A DNA stretch of 64,000 nucleotides, from contig NZ_QGTQ01000013.1 in NCBI RefSeq assembly GCF_003182255.1, positions 101,632 to 165,631 of the forward strand, written 5' to 3'. Positions 23,338 to 32,372 of this stretch are shown piece after piece. Made by a program: the position numbers and the translations under genes. The notes under the pieces were generated by a model. It saw nothing but the letters and a program-made list of their open reading frames with translations, was not told the origin of the DNA and made no database searches. Source of the DNA: Paenibacillus cellulosilyticus (GTDB lineage: Bacteria; Bacillota; Bacilli; Paenibacillales; Paenibacillaceae). Each line of letters starts with the position of its first letter. Within the stretch, counting starts at the first letter, position 1.

Positions 23338-24536
23338 GCCGCAGCAGCTTCGATATCGAGGAAGCGAAACAGCGCGTCGTTGCGGCGGGTATCCGACTCG
23401 TCGACAGCGGATTGATCGCTCGTACTTGGGGCAATGTGAGCCATCGCATCAGTCATGAACAATTCGTTATTACACCGAGCGGACGGGACTATCGCTCCCT
23501 TACACCCGATGATATCGTAACGGTGCAGATTGCGGACGGCGCTTACAGCGGCAGCATTAAGCCTTCGTCGGAGCGCGGCGCGCATGCAGCAGTCTATCGA
23601 CAGTTCCCAGACGTTAACTTCGTCATTCATACGCACCAGACAGAGGCCTCGGTCATCAGCGCAAGCGGATTTAATTCCGTTGTCCTTGCTGAGGGGCCGC
23701 TCGCTGGCGAAGTGCTCTGCGGCGCTTATGCGCTGCCGAGCACGAAGAAGCTGGCGCGGAACATCGCTTCTTCTCTTGCGAATACAACCAGTCGTGCCGT
23801 CATTATGAAAAATCACGGTGCGATCTGCTACGGCGTCAACGATGAAGAAGCGTTCAACGTCGCTCTGGCGTTAGAGAGCGGCTGCCAACGTTTCTTGGCC
23901 GATGTCTATCGTCAACTAAGCGGTGATACACACGCTGAACCAGCAGCTATTAGTCAATTCGTGCTTGCGGGCGATATGCGTCAGGACGCAATGAGTCGCG
24001 GGGATGGGCCGTTTTACAACAGCCGCCGTATCGAAAACGGCTTCGTACTCAGTCAGGAGTCTCCGCGTGAGGAAATAATGATTCGGTTTGACGAGCGAAA
24101 CAGCTGCGCGCCGGAAGAAGCTCAGCTTCACGAAGCGATCTATCAGAAGCATAAGCACGTTCAGTACGTGACATGGAACCGCAGCCCGGAAGTCGTGGCG
24201 TTCTCGCAGACGAACCTGAAGCTGAAGCCGCTGCTGGACGATTTTGCCCAATTAATCGGTACTTCCGCACGTGTGTCGGATGCTGATCCTGCTGCAGTCG
24301 TTGCTGCCTTAGGCCGCTCCTCTGCTGTATTCATTCGCGGGCGAGGCGCGCTATGCTGCGGCAGCACGCAAGAGGATGCTGCGGCAGTCAGTATGGTGCT
24401 GGATAAAAACTGTAAAGCGCATATCGGCGCAAGCCTTCTCGGGACCGTGAAGCCGATTCATTATTGGGAAAGCTTGCTCATGCGTTTCGTCTATCTCAAG
24501 CAATATTCTAAGCAAGCCACTAAACCTTCCCGTTGA
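23334..24536 (+). CDS. Class-II aldolase/adducin protein with two tandem domains
   Basis: 400 residues. The first domain (about 5-200) is a standard class-II aldolase: GNVSHRI, TPSGRDYRSL, the catalytic Glu in KPSSERGAHAAVY and the zinc pair in VIHTHQTEAS, with a third His in MKNHGAICYG. The second half (about 245-390) is a degenerate copy: HEAIYQKHKHVQYVTWN aligns with the HTHQ region and IRGRGALCCGSTQED with the NHG region, but the zinc His are replaced. It probably cleaves or epimerises a phosphorylated or hydroxy-acid substrate. Its start overlaps the aminotransferase stop, so the two are translationally coupled. Confidence 0.85.
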   Translation: MSRSSFDIEEAKQRVVAAGIRLVDSGLIARTWGNVSHRISHEQFVITPSGRDYRSLTPDDIVTVQIADGAYSGSIKPSSERGAHAAVYRQFPDVNFVIHTHQTEASVISASGFNSVVLAEGPLAGEVLCGAYALPSTKKLARNIASSLANTTSRAVIMKNHGAICYGVNDEEAFNVALALESGCQRFLADVYRQLSGDTHAEPAAISQFVLAGDMRQDAMSRGDGPFYNSRRIENGFVLSQESPREEIMIRFDERNSCAPEEAQLHEAIYQKHKHVQYVTWNRSPEVVAFSQTNLKLKPLLDDFAQLIGTSARVSDADPAAVVAALGRSSAVFIRGRGALCCGSTQEDAAAVSMVLDKNCKAHIGASLLGTVKPIHYWESLLMRFVYLKQYSKQATKPSR

Positions 24537-24587
24537 AAGGCGGCGTTTCGAATACGAAGAGATTCCTTCTACCGATGGATCATTCTT

Positions 24588-25799
24588 TTGGCGATGGTGC
24601 CTATTATTATTTCGACCGAGACGATGTGGCTGTCCTTCGCTCCAATTGCTAGTCAAGCCGAAGCCTACTATGGCGTAAGCAGTCTAGCAATAACGTGGAG
24701 CTCGCTAAGCTATATGCTTATGTTCATTCTATTCTCACTTCCCGCTTCATGGGTCATCGATCGGTGGGGATACCGCCCTTCCCTCATCATCGGCGCTGTA
24801 CTTACAGCGGTGTTCGGGCTGCTGCGAGCGATATTCGCGGAGCATTGGACACTCGTGCTCATCATGCAGTTCATTATCGCGATTGGTCAGCCGTTCCTGT
24901 TGAACATTACGACCAAAGCTGCAGCCAACTGGTTCCCGATGTCCGAGCGGTCAACCGCAGCAGGCATTCTGACGATGGCCCAATATCTCGGATTCGTCGT
25001 ACCGATGGTCGTAGCGCCTATCGTCGCTGAGAGCTCCGGTATTCCTGATATGCTCATGGTGTTCGCCATCATCGGCATCGTCTCGGCAGTTATTGCTATT
25101 GCCTTCACGAAGGAAAAGCCGTTATCCGCTATCTCTGATGAAACGCCACCTCGGGAGGCTGTACGGCTCGAATCGATCAAGTCGCTTGTAGCAAACCGTC
25201 ATTATTCGCTTATTCTGTTCGTCAGCTTTGTTTCCATTGGCATCTTCAATACCCTGCTTACGCTGCTCGAGACGATTCTTGGTCCACGTGGGTTTACATC
25301 GGAACAATCCGGTATCGTTGGTGCCGTGTTCATCGTTGCGGGTATTATCGGTGCCGTCGTACTGCCGCTCTTATCCGATAAAAAACAGATTCGCGTTCCA
25401 TTCTTCATCGGTGCGATTGCGATCCTCCTCCCTGCGCTCATTGGTCTGACCTATGGGAAAGAGCTGGCATGGGTCGCTATTATTGCAGGCATCGCGGGCT
25501 TCGCCATTATGGGCGTTGCACCGATTTTGTTCCAGCACGGCTCCGAGGCTGCTTACCCGATTCCAGAGGGAACCTCGCTCGGGATGATTCTCCTCATGGG
25601 TCAAGTATCGGGAGCCGTGTTCGTCTATCTTTTTCAGCTGCTCGTTGATTCATCGGGATCGATCGTACCGCCGATGTTGATTTTCGCAGGAATGACCGCC
25701 ATACTGCTGCCGCTCACCTTCCGCATGAAAGCTAGTGTGAGACAGTCAGCTGCTAACACGACCAATCAAACTCCGCTCGATCCTGGCTCGAGCCGATGA
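24588..25799 (+). CDS. MFS transporter of the aldolase-kinase operon
   Basis: About 403 residues from TTG 24588, twelve membrane helices, with the MFS loop ASWVIDRWGYRPSLI after helix 2. It is presumably the importer for the substrate of this operon. The start is uncertain: TTG 24588 and ATG 24594 lack a ribosome site and begin inside helix 1, while the frame stays open upstream back to the aldolase stop and encodes RRDSFYRWIILLAM, a normal N-terminus. The only well-spaced initiator there is ATA 24552, behind AAAGGCGG. Confidence 0.85.
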   Translation: MAMVPIIISTETMWLSFAPIASQAEAYYGVSSLAITWSSLSYMLMFILFSLPASWVIDRWGYRPSLIIGAVLTAVFGLLRAIFAEHWTLVLIMQFIIAIGQPFLLNITTKAAANWFPMSERSTAAGILTMAQYLGFVVPMVVAPIVAESSGIPDMLMVFAIIGIVSAVIAIAFTKEKPLSAISDETPPREAVRLESIKSLVANRHYSLILFVSFVSIGIFNTLLTLLETILGPRGFTSEQSGIVGAVFIVAGIIGAVVLPLLSDKKQIRVPFFIGAIAILLPALIGLTYGKELAWVAIIAGIAGFAIMGVAPILFQHGSEAAYPIPEGTSLGMILLMGQVSGAVFVYLFQLLVDSSGSIVPPMLIFAGMTAILLPLTFRMKASVRQSAANTTNQTPLDPGSSR

Positions 25800-25822
25800 A
25801 GGCAGGTGCAGACTAACAAGCG

Positions 25823-27430
25823 ATGAGCCATTATGTCATTACGTATGATGTTGGAACCTCCGGCGTCAAAACATGTGTGTATGCGATCGATGAATCGATC
25901 AAGCTTGTCGCGAGTTCGATGGAAGGATATAAGCTGACAATCCTCGAAGGCGGCGGCGCCGAGCAAGAACCGATGGATTGGTGGCACGCCATGCGCCGAA
26001 CGACGAGACAGCTGCTGCAATCGCATGATATAGCGGCCGAGCAAATACAGGGGCTTTCATTTTGCGCACAAATGCAAGGGTTAGTTCTAGTGGATCAGCA
26101 CGGTGAACCGCTTCGCCGTGCGATGAGTTATATGGACAGCCGCGCGGTGCGCGAGCATCGGGAAGGACTTGTTCACGGGCTGCGCGTCAGCGGGATGAAC
26201 CTTCGCAAGCTGGCCCAGTCTCTCATCATTACACGTGCCGTCCCCGCCAGCGTCAAAGATCCGGTCTGGAAATACAAGTGGGTGCAACGCAACGAACCGG
26301 CCCTATTCGAACGAGTGTATAAGTGGCTCGATGTGAAGGAGTTTCTGCTCCATCGGTGCACAGGCGAGTTCGTCATGACGGAAGACAGCGCCTATGCGAC
26401 GCTGCTGTACGATCCTCGTGAAGGCCGTAAACAGTTCAGTGCGCGACTGTGCAAGCTGTTTGGTGTTGCGGTTGAGCACATGCCGAAGGTCGTGCCGTCT
26501 ACAGCGCAGGTCGGGAAGCTGACAAGCGAGGCTGCAGAGGCGCTTGGGCTTCGTGAAGGAACGCCTGTGTTCGGCGGCGGCGGCGACGCGGCACTGATCG
26601 GGGTTGGAGCGGGAGCCGTTGCACAAGGCGACACCCATATTTATCTCGGCACATCCGGGTGGGTATCGACAGTCGTTGGCAAGCAAATTCTCGACGCGAA
26701 GCATATGATTGCCTCCATCGTCGGAGCGAACACGACCGGCTTCCACTACTTCAGTGAGCTGGAGACGGCCGGCAAGTGTCTGGAGTGGGTGAAGAATCAT
26801 CTAGCACTTGATGAGATTGGCGTTTATTTAGAAAAGAAACAGATCTCCGACTCGCAGGAGTCGATTCATCGGAGCCTGTATGATTACATGATGCACGCAA
26901 TCAAGGATGTGCCTGCCGGCAGCAACGGCGTCCTATTTGCTCCTTGGCTGCACGGCAACCGTTCTCCGTTTGAGGATCCGAATGCGCGCGGTCTGTTTTT
27001 CAATATCGGCATTGATACGGGCAAAACCGAGATGATCCACGCCGTGCTCGAAGGCATCTGTTATCATCTCCGTTGGCAGCTGGAAGCCCAGGACCTGAAG
27101 GTCAAGACATCCTCTGCCATCCGGTTGGTCGGCGGCGGTGCGCTTGCTCCGCTCACCTGTCAGATGCTTGCTGATGTGCTTGGGCGCGAGATTGAGACGG
27201 TCGACAGTCCACAAAATGCCGGCGCGATCGGCGCTGCCGTTGTCATCGCAGTTGGTCTTGGCTGCATCGCAAGCTTAGATGAGGCGAAGCAGCTGATCAA
27301 GGTGAAGGCTCGTTACACGCCTAATCTAGCGAACAAGGCCGTGTATGATCATGATTTCGTGGTGTTCAAGACGCTGTATCGGAACAATAAGAAAGCATTC
27401 AGCATGCTGAATGCGCAGCGGAATGCTTAA
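25823..27430 (+). CDS. FGGY-family carbohydrate kinase
   Basis: 535 residues, the size of xylulokinase-type FGGY kinases. The N-terminal phosphate loop is TYDVGTSGVKTCVYAID (about 5-21), the sugar-binding region has SYMDSRA, and the second domain carries the ATP motifs HIYLGTSGWVST and VGGGALAPLTCQMLADVLGR (about 435). It phosphorylates a ketose or sugar acid. It ends the operon with a strong terminator, so the pathway combines uptake, phosphorylation, aldol cleavage and transamination. The exact sugar cannot be deduced. Confidence 0.88.
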   Translation: MSHYVITYDVGTSGVKTCVYAIDESIKLVASSMEGYKLTILEGGGAEQEPMDWWHAMRRTTRQLLQSHDIAAEQIQGLSFCAQMQGLVLVDQHGEPLRRAMSYMDSRAVREHREGLVHGLRVSGMNLRKLAQSLIITRAVPASVKDPVWKYKWVQRNEPALFERVYKWLDVKEFLLHRCTGEFVMTEDSAYATLLYDPREGRKQFSARLCKLFGVAVEHMPKVVPSTAQVGKLTSEAAEALGLREGTPVFGGGGDAALIGVGAGAVAQGDTHIYLGTSGWVSTVVGKQILDAKHMIASIVGANTTGFHYFSELETAGKCLEWVKNHLALDEIGVYLEKKQISDSQESIHRSLYDYMMHAIKDVPAGSNGVLFAPWLHGNRSPFEDPNARGLFFNIGIDTGKTEMIHAVLEGICYHLRWQLEAQDLKVKTSSAIRLVGGGALAPLTCQMLADVLGREIETVDSPQNAGAIGAAVVIAVGLGCIASLDEAKQLIKVKARYTPNLANKAVYDHDFVVFKTLYRNNKKAFSMLNAQRNA

Positions 27431-27465
27431 TGATGCGTATGCTTGTTATGATGATCTAACAAATG

Positions 27466-27507
27466 CAGCCCCTACGTCCTTGATGGACGTTGGGGCTGTT
27501 TTATTTT
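27466..27507 (+). terminator. Terminator of the aminotransferase-aldolase-MFS-kinase operon
   Basis: CAGCCCC-ACGTCC arms pair with GGACGT-GGGGCTG across a 5-base loop and are followed by TTTTATTTT. Confidence 0.9.
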
Positions 27508-27634
27508 AAATTTCGATTTATATGTAATATTACATGACATAATTGTCGTTATTAATATATAATACCTATAATATCGATCTTATGTTAGGTAAAATAACAC
27601 CTTTAGACAGCTTGACTTATGAGGAGTGGTAGAT

Positions 27635-29854
27635 ATGTTCGGGTGGCTTGGATTCAAAAAAGGACTTCCGCTATGGCGCTCTTATCGCTTGAACGAAAGC
27701 TTAAAATCCGATGCTGAGGAGATATTCGAAGGTATCGCAGAGACAAGGATGAACGTGCTCCATTCCTGGGCGAGAGATTATTGGCGCCACCTGGAGCGGC
27801 TTCGTGAGCAGCTGTTATCCACTTCCGATGCAGCAGCCCTATTGAGCAATCATAACCGTAGCGATTTGGATCATACGTTTACGGAAACATACAGCCGAGG
27901 AACGGACTTTACGGAGTTGTTCCTGCTTGACGACAAGAACAGCGTCGTCTACTCGACCTACCCTGTACATATCGGCTCTACCTATGAGAAAGGACAAGCA
28001 TTCAACGCCGGCATTGCTTACGCTGCGGAGCCAGCACAAGGCCGCCCCTGCCTATTCGGACCATACAGCGATCCTATGACGCTTCGAATCGGCGCTAGAT
28101 CTTCAACGTTTCATGATGCCATGACGGTGATGTTCATTCTACCAATCAACAGCGGTGACCGTATGGTCGGAGCACTGTGCGGCCGAGTTCCAAACGATGT
28201 TCTTGGCGATCTCATTCAACGGGAGTCTGGACACGTCTATCCGGATTCCGGCGATAACTACATCTTCATGGCCAAGCCGATGCTGAGCAAGCATATCCAA
28301 CCCGGAACGGCACTGTCACGCAGCCGGTTTGAAGATCGAACCTTCACGCATGGCGAGAACCTGAAGGATGGGATTACGACAGATTGGGGTGTCGTCTCCG
28401 TCAAAGAGCACACGGAGCTGGAGTTAATGTTCACCGACCCTGCAACCGGCATGCTCCACCCCGGCGTTGCCAATACGATACGCAATGGCAGCAATCTGTT
28501 CGTCGAATTCCCTGGCTACTCGGATTACCGGCACATTCCGGTTATCGGCAAAGGCGTTACATTCCAGCTGCCGCATTGTCCGGATCTATGGGGCATGATG
28601 TGCGAAGGTGACTTGGAGGAAGTGTACCGTCAGCGCAGCGTCGGCTGGCGCCAATTCAAGCTTGGTGCAGCCGCTGTAGCTGTATCCGCAATTGCTGCAG
28701 CCGCGCTCATCTGGATCATTGCATCGCAAGCCCCTCTCTGGGCAATCGTAGTATCGGCTGGTTTGTCCCATCTCATCTTCGGATTGTTGTCGATCGCGTT
28801 CGTCCATAAGCGGGCTACTACGCGAGTCGTCGAGCGGCTGCAAGCAATCAATCGCTTTATCCGCATTAATGCTGAAGGCGAGGGTGATCTCACACAGCGT
28901 CTTAGACCAAACGACTTCGAGAATGACGAGACGAGAGAACTTGCGAAGTGGATCAACAACATGATCGATTCTCTCGAAAATATTATGCTGCGCGTCAAAC
29001 ACGCGTCAGACGATGTGCGATCGAGCCAGCATGCACTCATTCATTCCACTACCGTCACCGCGGAGTCCACCGAGCGTGTGAATCAGAATATGCACGTCAT
29101 GCTGCGAAGTATCCGCAGACAGCTGAAGGACATTGACGTGGCGAAAGACGTAGCCGGCGAAATGAGGGAACAGCTTCGCTACATCGAACAAGAGGCAGAT
29201 CGTCAGATCGCTACCGCACAAGGCGAAGTGGAACGGATTGGCGATAAAATGCACCATATTTCGGCCAAAGTACAGCAATCGAACGAAACCATTCGGACAT
29301 TTATCCATACCGCCGAACAGATCCGTACCGTCCTGAACACGATCGAGGAAATCTCGGCACAGACGCACCTTCTCGCTTTGAACGCTTCAATTGAAGCCGC
29401 TCGCGTAGGCGAGCATGGACGAGGCTTCGCCGTTGTCGCTGCTGAAATTCGTAAGCTTGCCGACATGACGACCCGCTCGACAAGTGAAGTTCATGGCATT
29501 ATTCAGCTCATCTATAAAGAAGCGCAGCAAGCCTACCAATCGATGGACGATGGCACGAAGGCTGTTGAAGAAGGCAACCAACTCGTTGCCGCCGCATCCA
29601 GCCTCCTCTCTGCTGCAACCGCTGAGGAAAGCCGTAAATCGCAGGTCGTCGACGAGGTTGTCGCCCTGATGGAGAAAATCGCAGCAATCAGTATGGAGAA
29701 CCGTGCGCTCTCCACTGATGTCGAGTCCAAGGTACAAGAGCTCATGAGCGAGATCATGAGCGTCCGACATACGTCACAGACCGTCGAAGCTATTACGGTC
29801 CTTATGCAGCAGCTCGTTGGCCAATTCAAGCTGACGGAAGCGCGCGTACGATAG
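27635..29854 (+). CDS. Methyl-accepting chemotaxis protein with an N-terminal sensor and mid-protein membrane helices
   Basis: About 739 residues. Unusually there is no N-terminal membrane helix: residues 1-340 form a soluble sensor region of the Cache/PAS type ([18 protein letters not shown] near 90, [12 protein letters not shown] near 170). Two closely spaced helices follow (about 352-372 and 377-395), then a HAMP-like linker and the signalling helices with the hairpin tip [20 protein letters not shown] and [15 protein letters not shown] (about 595-630). With no first helix the sensor may be cytoplasmic. ATG 27635 has GAGGAG eight bases ahead; GTG 27626 overlaps that site. It is a single-gene unit with its own terminator. 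Confidence 0.88.
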   Translation: MFGWLGFKKGLPLWRSYRLNESLKSDAEEIFEGIAETRMNVLHSWARDYWRHLERLREQLLSTSDAAALLSNHNRSDLDHTFTETYSRGTDFTELFLLDDKNSVVYSTYPVHIGSTYEKGQAFNAGIAYAAEPAQGRPCLFGPYSDPMTLRIGARSSTFHDAMTVMFILPINSGDRMVGALCGRVPNDVLGDLIQRESGHVYPDSGDNYIFMAKPMLSKHIQPGTALSRSRFEDRTFTHGENLKDGITTDWGVVSVKEHTELELMFTDPATGMLHPGVANTIRNGSNLFVEFPGYSDYRHIPVIGKGVTFQLPHCPDLWGMMCEGDLEEVYRQRSVGWRQFKLGAAAVAVSAIAAAALIWIIASQAPLWAIVVSAGLSHLIFGLLSIAFVHKRATTRVVERLQAINRFIRINAEGEGDLTQRLRPNDFENDETRELAKWINNMIDSLENIMLRVKHASDDVRSSQHALIHSTTVTAESTERVNQNMHVMLRSIRRQLKDIDVAKDVAGEMREQLRYIEQEADRQIATAQGEVERIGDKMHHISAKVQQSNETIRTFIHTAEQIRTVLNTIEEISAQTHLLALNASIEAARVGEHGRGFAVVAAEIRKLADMTTRSTSEVHGIIQLIYKEAQQAYQSMDDGTKAVEEGNQLVAAASSLLSAATAEESRKSQVVDEVVALMEKIAAISMENRALSTDVESKVQELMSEIMSVRHTSQTVEAITVLMQQLVGQFKLTEARVR

Positions 29855-29866
29855 TAACAACAAGAG

Positions 29867-29911
29867 ACGATCGATTTCCGAACAATGTTCGGAATATCGA
29901 TCGTTTTTTTT
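29867..29911 (+). terminator. Terminator of the chemoreceptor gene
   Basis: ACGATCGAT..CCGAAC / GTTCGG..ATCGATCGT hairpin followed by seven or more Ts. Confidence 0.88.
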
Positions 29912-30039
29912 GCATCCATACATTCGCAACATTAAGAACATGGATTAGGTTACCAAAAGAACATTGCTTGAAGATCGCGATGTGTAAAATATCTCTGAAG
30001 TAATTCCCAAGCGTCCTTCCATCCGCGACTCCATTCCGA

Positions 30040-30059
30040 GAAAGGAGGTGGTTCCTTTC
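30040..30059 (+). other. Leader hairpin carrying a perfect anti-16S sequence
   Basis: GAAAGGA-GGTGGT-TCCTTTC forms a 7-bp stem about 75 bp upstream of the AA10 gene. It contains GAAAGGAGG, fully complementary to the 16S tail, but no credible start codon follows. It may stabilise the mRNA by ribosome stalling. Confidence 0.35.
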
Positions 30060-30134
30060 ATTAACGAATTGGCGTGATCGACTAGTCGGAACTGCTGTAC
30101 GATCAATCAATTTAAGCGTAAGGGAGGCGTATGA

Positions 30135-32255
30135 ATGACGTTACGATTTGGGTTGAAACAACCATCATCCAAGATTATGAGGCTTATCGTTGGCTCAAGT
30201 GCTCTGCTTCTAGTTCTCGTATGTTCCCTACTGCTAACGGACCGCGCCTGGGCGCATGGCTGGGTGGATGACAGCCGAGCGGATTTATGTATGGACGGCG
30301 TTAACGTGAACTGCGGTGCTGTAATGTATGAGCCATGGAGTGTGGAAGGCCGCGGGGACTTCCCGGAGATTGGGGTGCCGGACGGCCAGATTACTGGTGG
30401 AGGCAAGTACGCGCCGCTGTTTGAACAAACCGCGACACGCTGGGCCAAAGTGGACATGAGCGGCGGACCTTTTACTTTCCACTGGTCAATCGTCGCGCAC
30501 CACAGCACCAACCGTTGGGACTACTACATCACGAAGCCAGACTGGGATCCGAACGAACCAATCACTCGTGACGATTTGGAGCTATTTTGCCGTTATGAGG
30601 ACAACAGCGCCATTCCACCAGACGATGTCTATCATGACTGCGTCATTCCAAACGATCGGGAAGGTTATCATGTCATCATCGGAGTATGGGACATCTTTGA
30701 TACAATCAACGCCTTCTACCAAGCGATAGACGTGAACCTATCGATCGATCCTTCCCAGCCGACAACGCCTGCGCCAGGCTACGCGGGCGACCCGAACCGT
30801 TTTGGCGAAATCCGTGATTGGAGCGTCATTCGCCCTTATAATGCCGGAGAGCAAGTCGTTTACAACGGCTATATCTGGCAGGCGAAATGGTGGAACCTTG
30901 GACAAGAGCCAGGAACGGCCGATGCATGGCAGCAGATCGGTCCGGTTACGGAGAACCCAACCTTGCCAGGAGAACCAACCAACCTGACGGCGACGGCGGG
31001 CAACACGCAAGTCTCGCTTTCTTGGGCAGCTACTACCGGCGCGACAAGTTATACGTTGAAGCGCTCCACGACTTCGGGCGGTCCGTACACTGATGTAGCT
31101 ACCGTTACGACGACAAGCTACCTGGACACGGGTCTAACGAACGGCACGACGTACTATTATGTCGTAAGCGCTGCCAATAGCGTTGGCAGCAGTGGAAACT
31201 CCACGCAGGCAACCGCAACGCCGGCTGGTGCGGCGACCCAGGCGCCAGCAGCACCAACAGGTCTGTCGACGATGGGCCATGACTCGCATGTCATGCTGTC
31301 TTGGGCTGCTTCGACCGACGCAACAAGCTATACGGTGAAGCGCGCAACTGTCTCGGGCGGGCCATACACGGACATTGCAACGGTAACGTCCACTAACTAT
31401 ACCGACTTAGGTGTGACCAATGGCACGACATACTATTATGTCGTAAGCGCATCGAATAGCGTGGGCACAAGCGCCAATTCCGCACAGGCGAGTGCGACAC
31501 CAACAAGCGGTGCTGCAATGGAAGCACCAGCTGCGCCAACGGGAGTAACCGCGACGGCGGGCAATGCGCAAGTGACACTCACTTGGTCAGCTTCGGCTGA
31601 TGCAACGAGCTACACCGTGAAACGTGCACTCGTCTCGGGTGGGCCTTATACGGATGTCGCGACCGTCACAACGACGAGTTACGTGAATACCGGTCTAACG
31701 AATGGCACGACATACTATTACGTTGTGAGTGCATCGAATAGTATGGGCAGCAGCGCCAACTCCTCTCAAGCCAGCGCGGCGCCAACCAGCGGAAGCAGTA
31801 CGACAGGCGGTTTAATCGTTCAATATCGCGCTACTGACACCAACGCTGCCGACAACCAGATCAAAGCCTCTTTCGTCATTAAAAATACAGGAAGCACCTC
31901 CGTAGATTTAAGCACGTTAAAGATCAGGTATTATTTCACTAAGGATGGCACGGCAGCAATGAATGGTTGGATTGATTGGGCACAGATCGGTTCTTCGAAC
32001 GTCAACATTACGTTCGGCACCACCAGCGGCACGAATGCAGACACTTATGTCGAACTGAGCTTCACCTCTGGAGCGGGCTCCATCCTTGCCGCAGGGCAAA
32101 GCGGGGAAATCCAGCTGCGGATGTCCAAATCGGATTGGTCCAATTTCGACGAGAGCAACGACTACTCGTACGATGGGACGAAAACCTCGTTCACCGATTG
32201 GAACAAGGTTGCTTTATTCCAGAACGGCACATTAGTCTGGGGTACGACGCCATAA
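30135..32255 (+). CDS. AA10 lytic polysaccharide monooxygenase with CBM5/12, three FnIII and CBM3 modules
   Basis: 706 residues, secreted. The signal peptide ends AWA-H41, leaving His41 as the mature N-terminus; with His123 (IVAHHST) it forms the copper histidine brace that oxidatively cleaves chitin or cellulose. AA10 spans about 41-197. A CBM5/12-like module follows (RPYNAGEQVVYNGYIWQAKW, about 235-265), then three nearly identical FnIII modules (about 277-362, 373-458, 470-553; each with NGTTYYYVVSA) and a CBM3-like cellulose-binding module (about 560-706). AGGGAGG lies seven bases ahead of the ATG. The FnIII units are visible as DNA-level direct repeats (about 30976-31790), so module number may vary by recombination. 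Confidence 0.92.
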   Translation: MTLRFGLKQPSSKIMRLIVGSSALLLVLVCSLLLTDRAWAHGWVDDSRADLCMDGVNVNCGAVMYEPWSVEGRGDFPEIGVPDGQITGGGKYAPLFEQTATRWAKVDMSGGPFTFHWSIVAHHSTNRWDYYITKPDWDPNEPITRDDLELFCRYEDNSAIPPDDVYHDCVIPNDREGYHVIIGVWDIFDTINAFYQAIDVNLSIDPSQPTTPAPGYAGDPNRFGEIRDWSVIRPYNAGEQVVYNGYIWQAKWWNLGQEPGTADAWQQIGPVTENPTLPGEPTNLTATAGNTQVSLSWAATTGATSYTLKRSTTSGGPYTDVATVTTTSYLDTGLTNGTTYYYVVSAANSVGSSGNSTQATATPAGAATQAPAAPTGLSTMGHDSHVMLSWAASTDATSYTVKRATVSGGPYTDIATVTSTNYTDLGVTNGTTYYYVVSASNSVGTSANSAQASATPTSGAAMEAPAAPTGVTATAGNAQVTLTWSASADATSYTVKRALVSGGPYTDVATVTTTSYVNTGLTNGTTYYYVVSASNSMGSSANSSQASAAPTSGSSTTGGLIVQYRATDTNAADNQIKASFVIKNTGSTSVDLSTLKIRYYFTKDGTAAMNGWIDWAQIGSSNVNITFGTTSGTNADTYVELSFTSGAGSILAAGQSGEIQLRMSKSDWSNFDESNDYSYDGTKTSFTDWNKVALFQNGTLVWGTTP

Positions 32256-32280
32256 TCAATCGGTATATCCAGCAGCAAAC

Positions 32281-32303
32281 AAAGCCCTCGTGATGAGGGC
32301 TTT
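32281..32303. terminator. Bidirectional terminator between the AA10 gene and the DHA2 exporter
   Basis: AAAGCCCTC-GTGAT-GAGGGCTTT gives a perfect 9-bp stem with Ts on both strands; two convergent genes end here. Confidence 0.88.
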
Positions 32304-32345
32304 GTTTGTTTTGTTTGTTTTGTTTGTTTTGTTTGCTTTGTTTAC
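32300..32345. repeat. Tandem TTTTGTTTG simple repeat
   Basis: A 9-base unit (TTTTGTTTG) is repeated about four times immediately after the terminator stem, with one variant near the end (TTTGCTTTG). The tract is all T and G on the plus strand and prone to slippage. It extends the T tail of the terminator. Confidence 0.85.
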
Positions 32346-32372
32346 TTCTAATCATACTGCAATTTCACACTA

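Noticed and set aside
30040..30090. A leader peptide gene after the strong GAAAGGAGG upstream of the AA10 gene
   Set aside because: No suitable start codon lies at the right distance; the only short frame would overlap the ribosome site itself.
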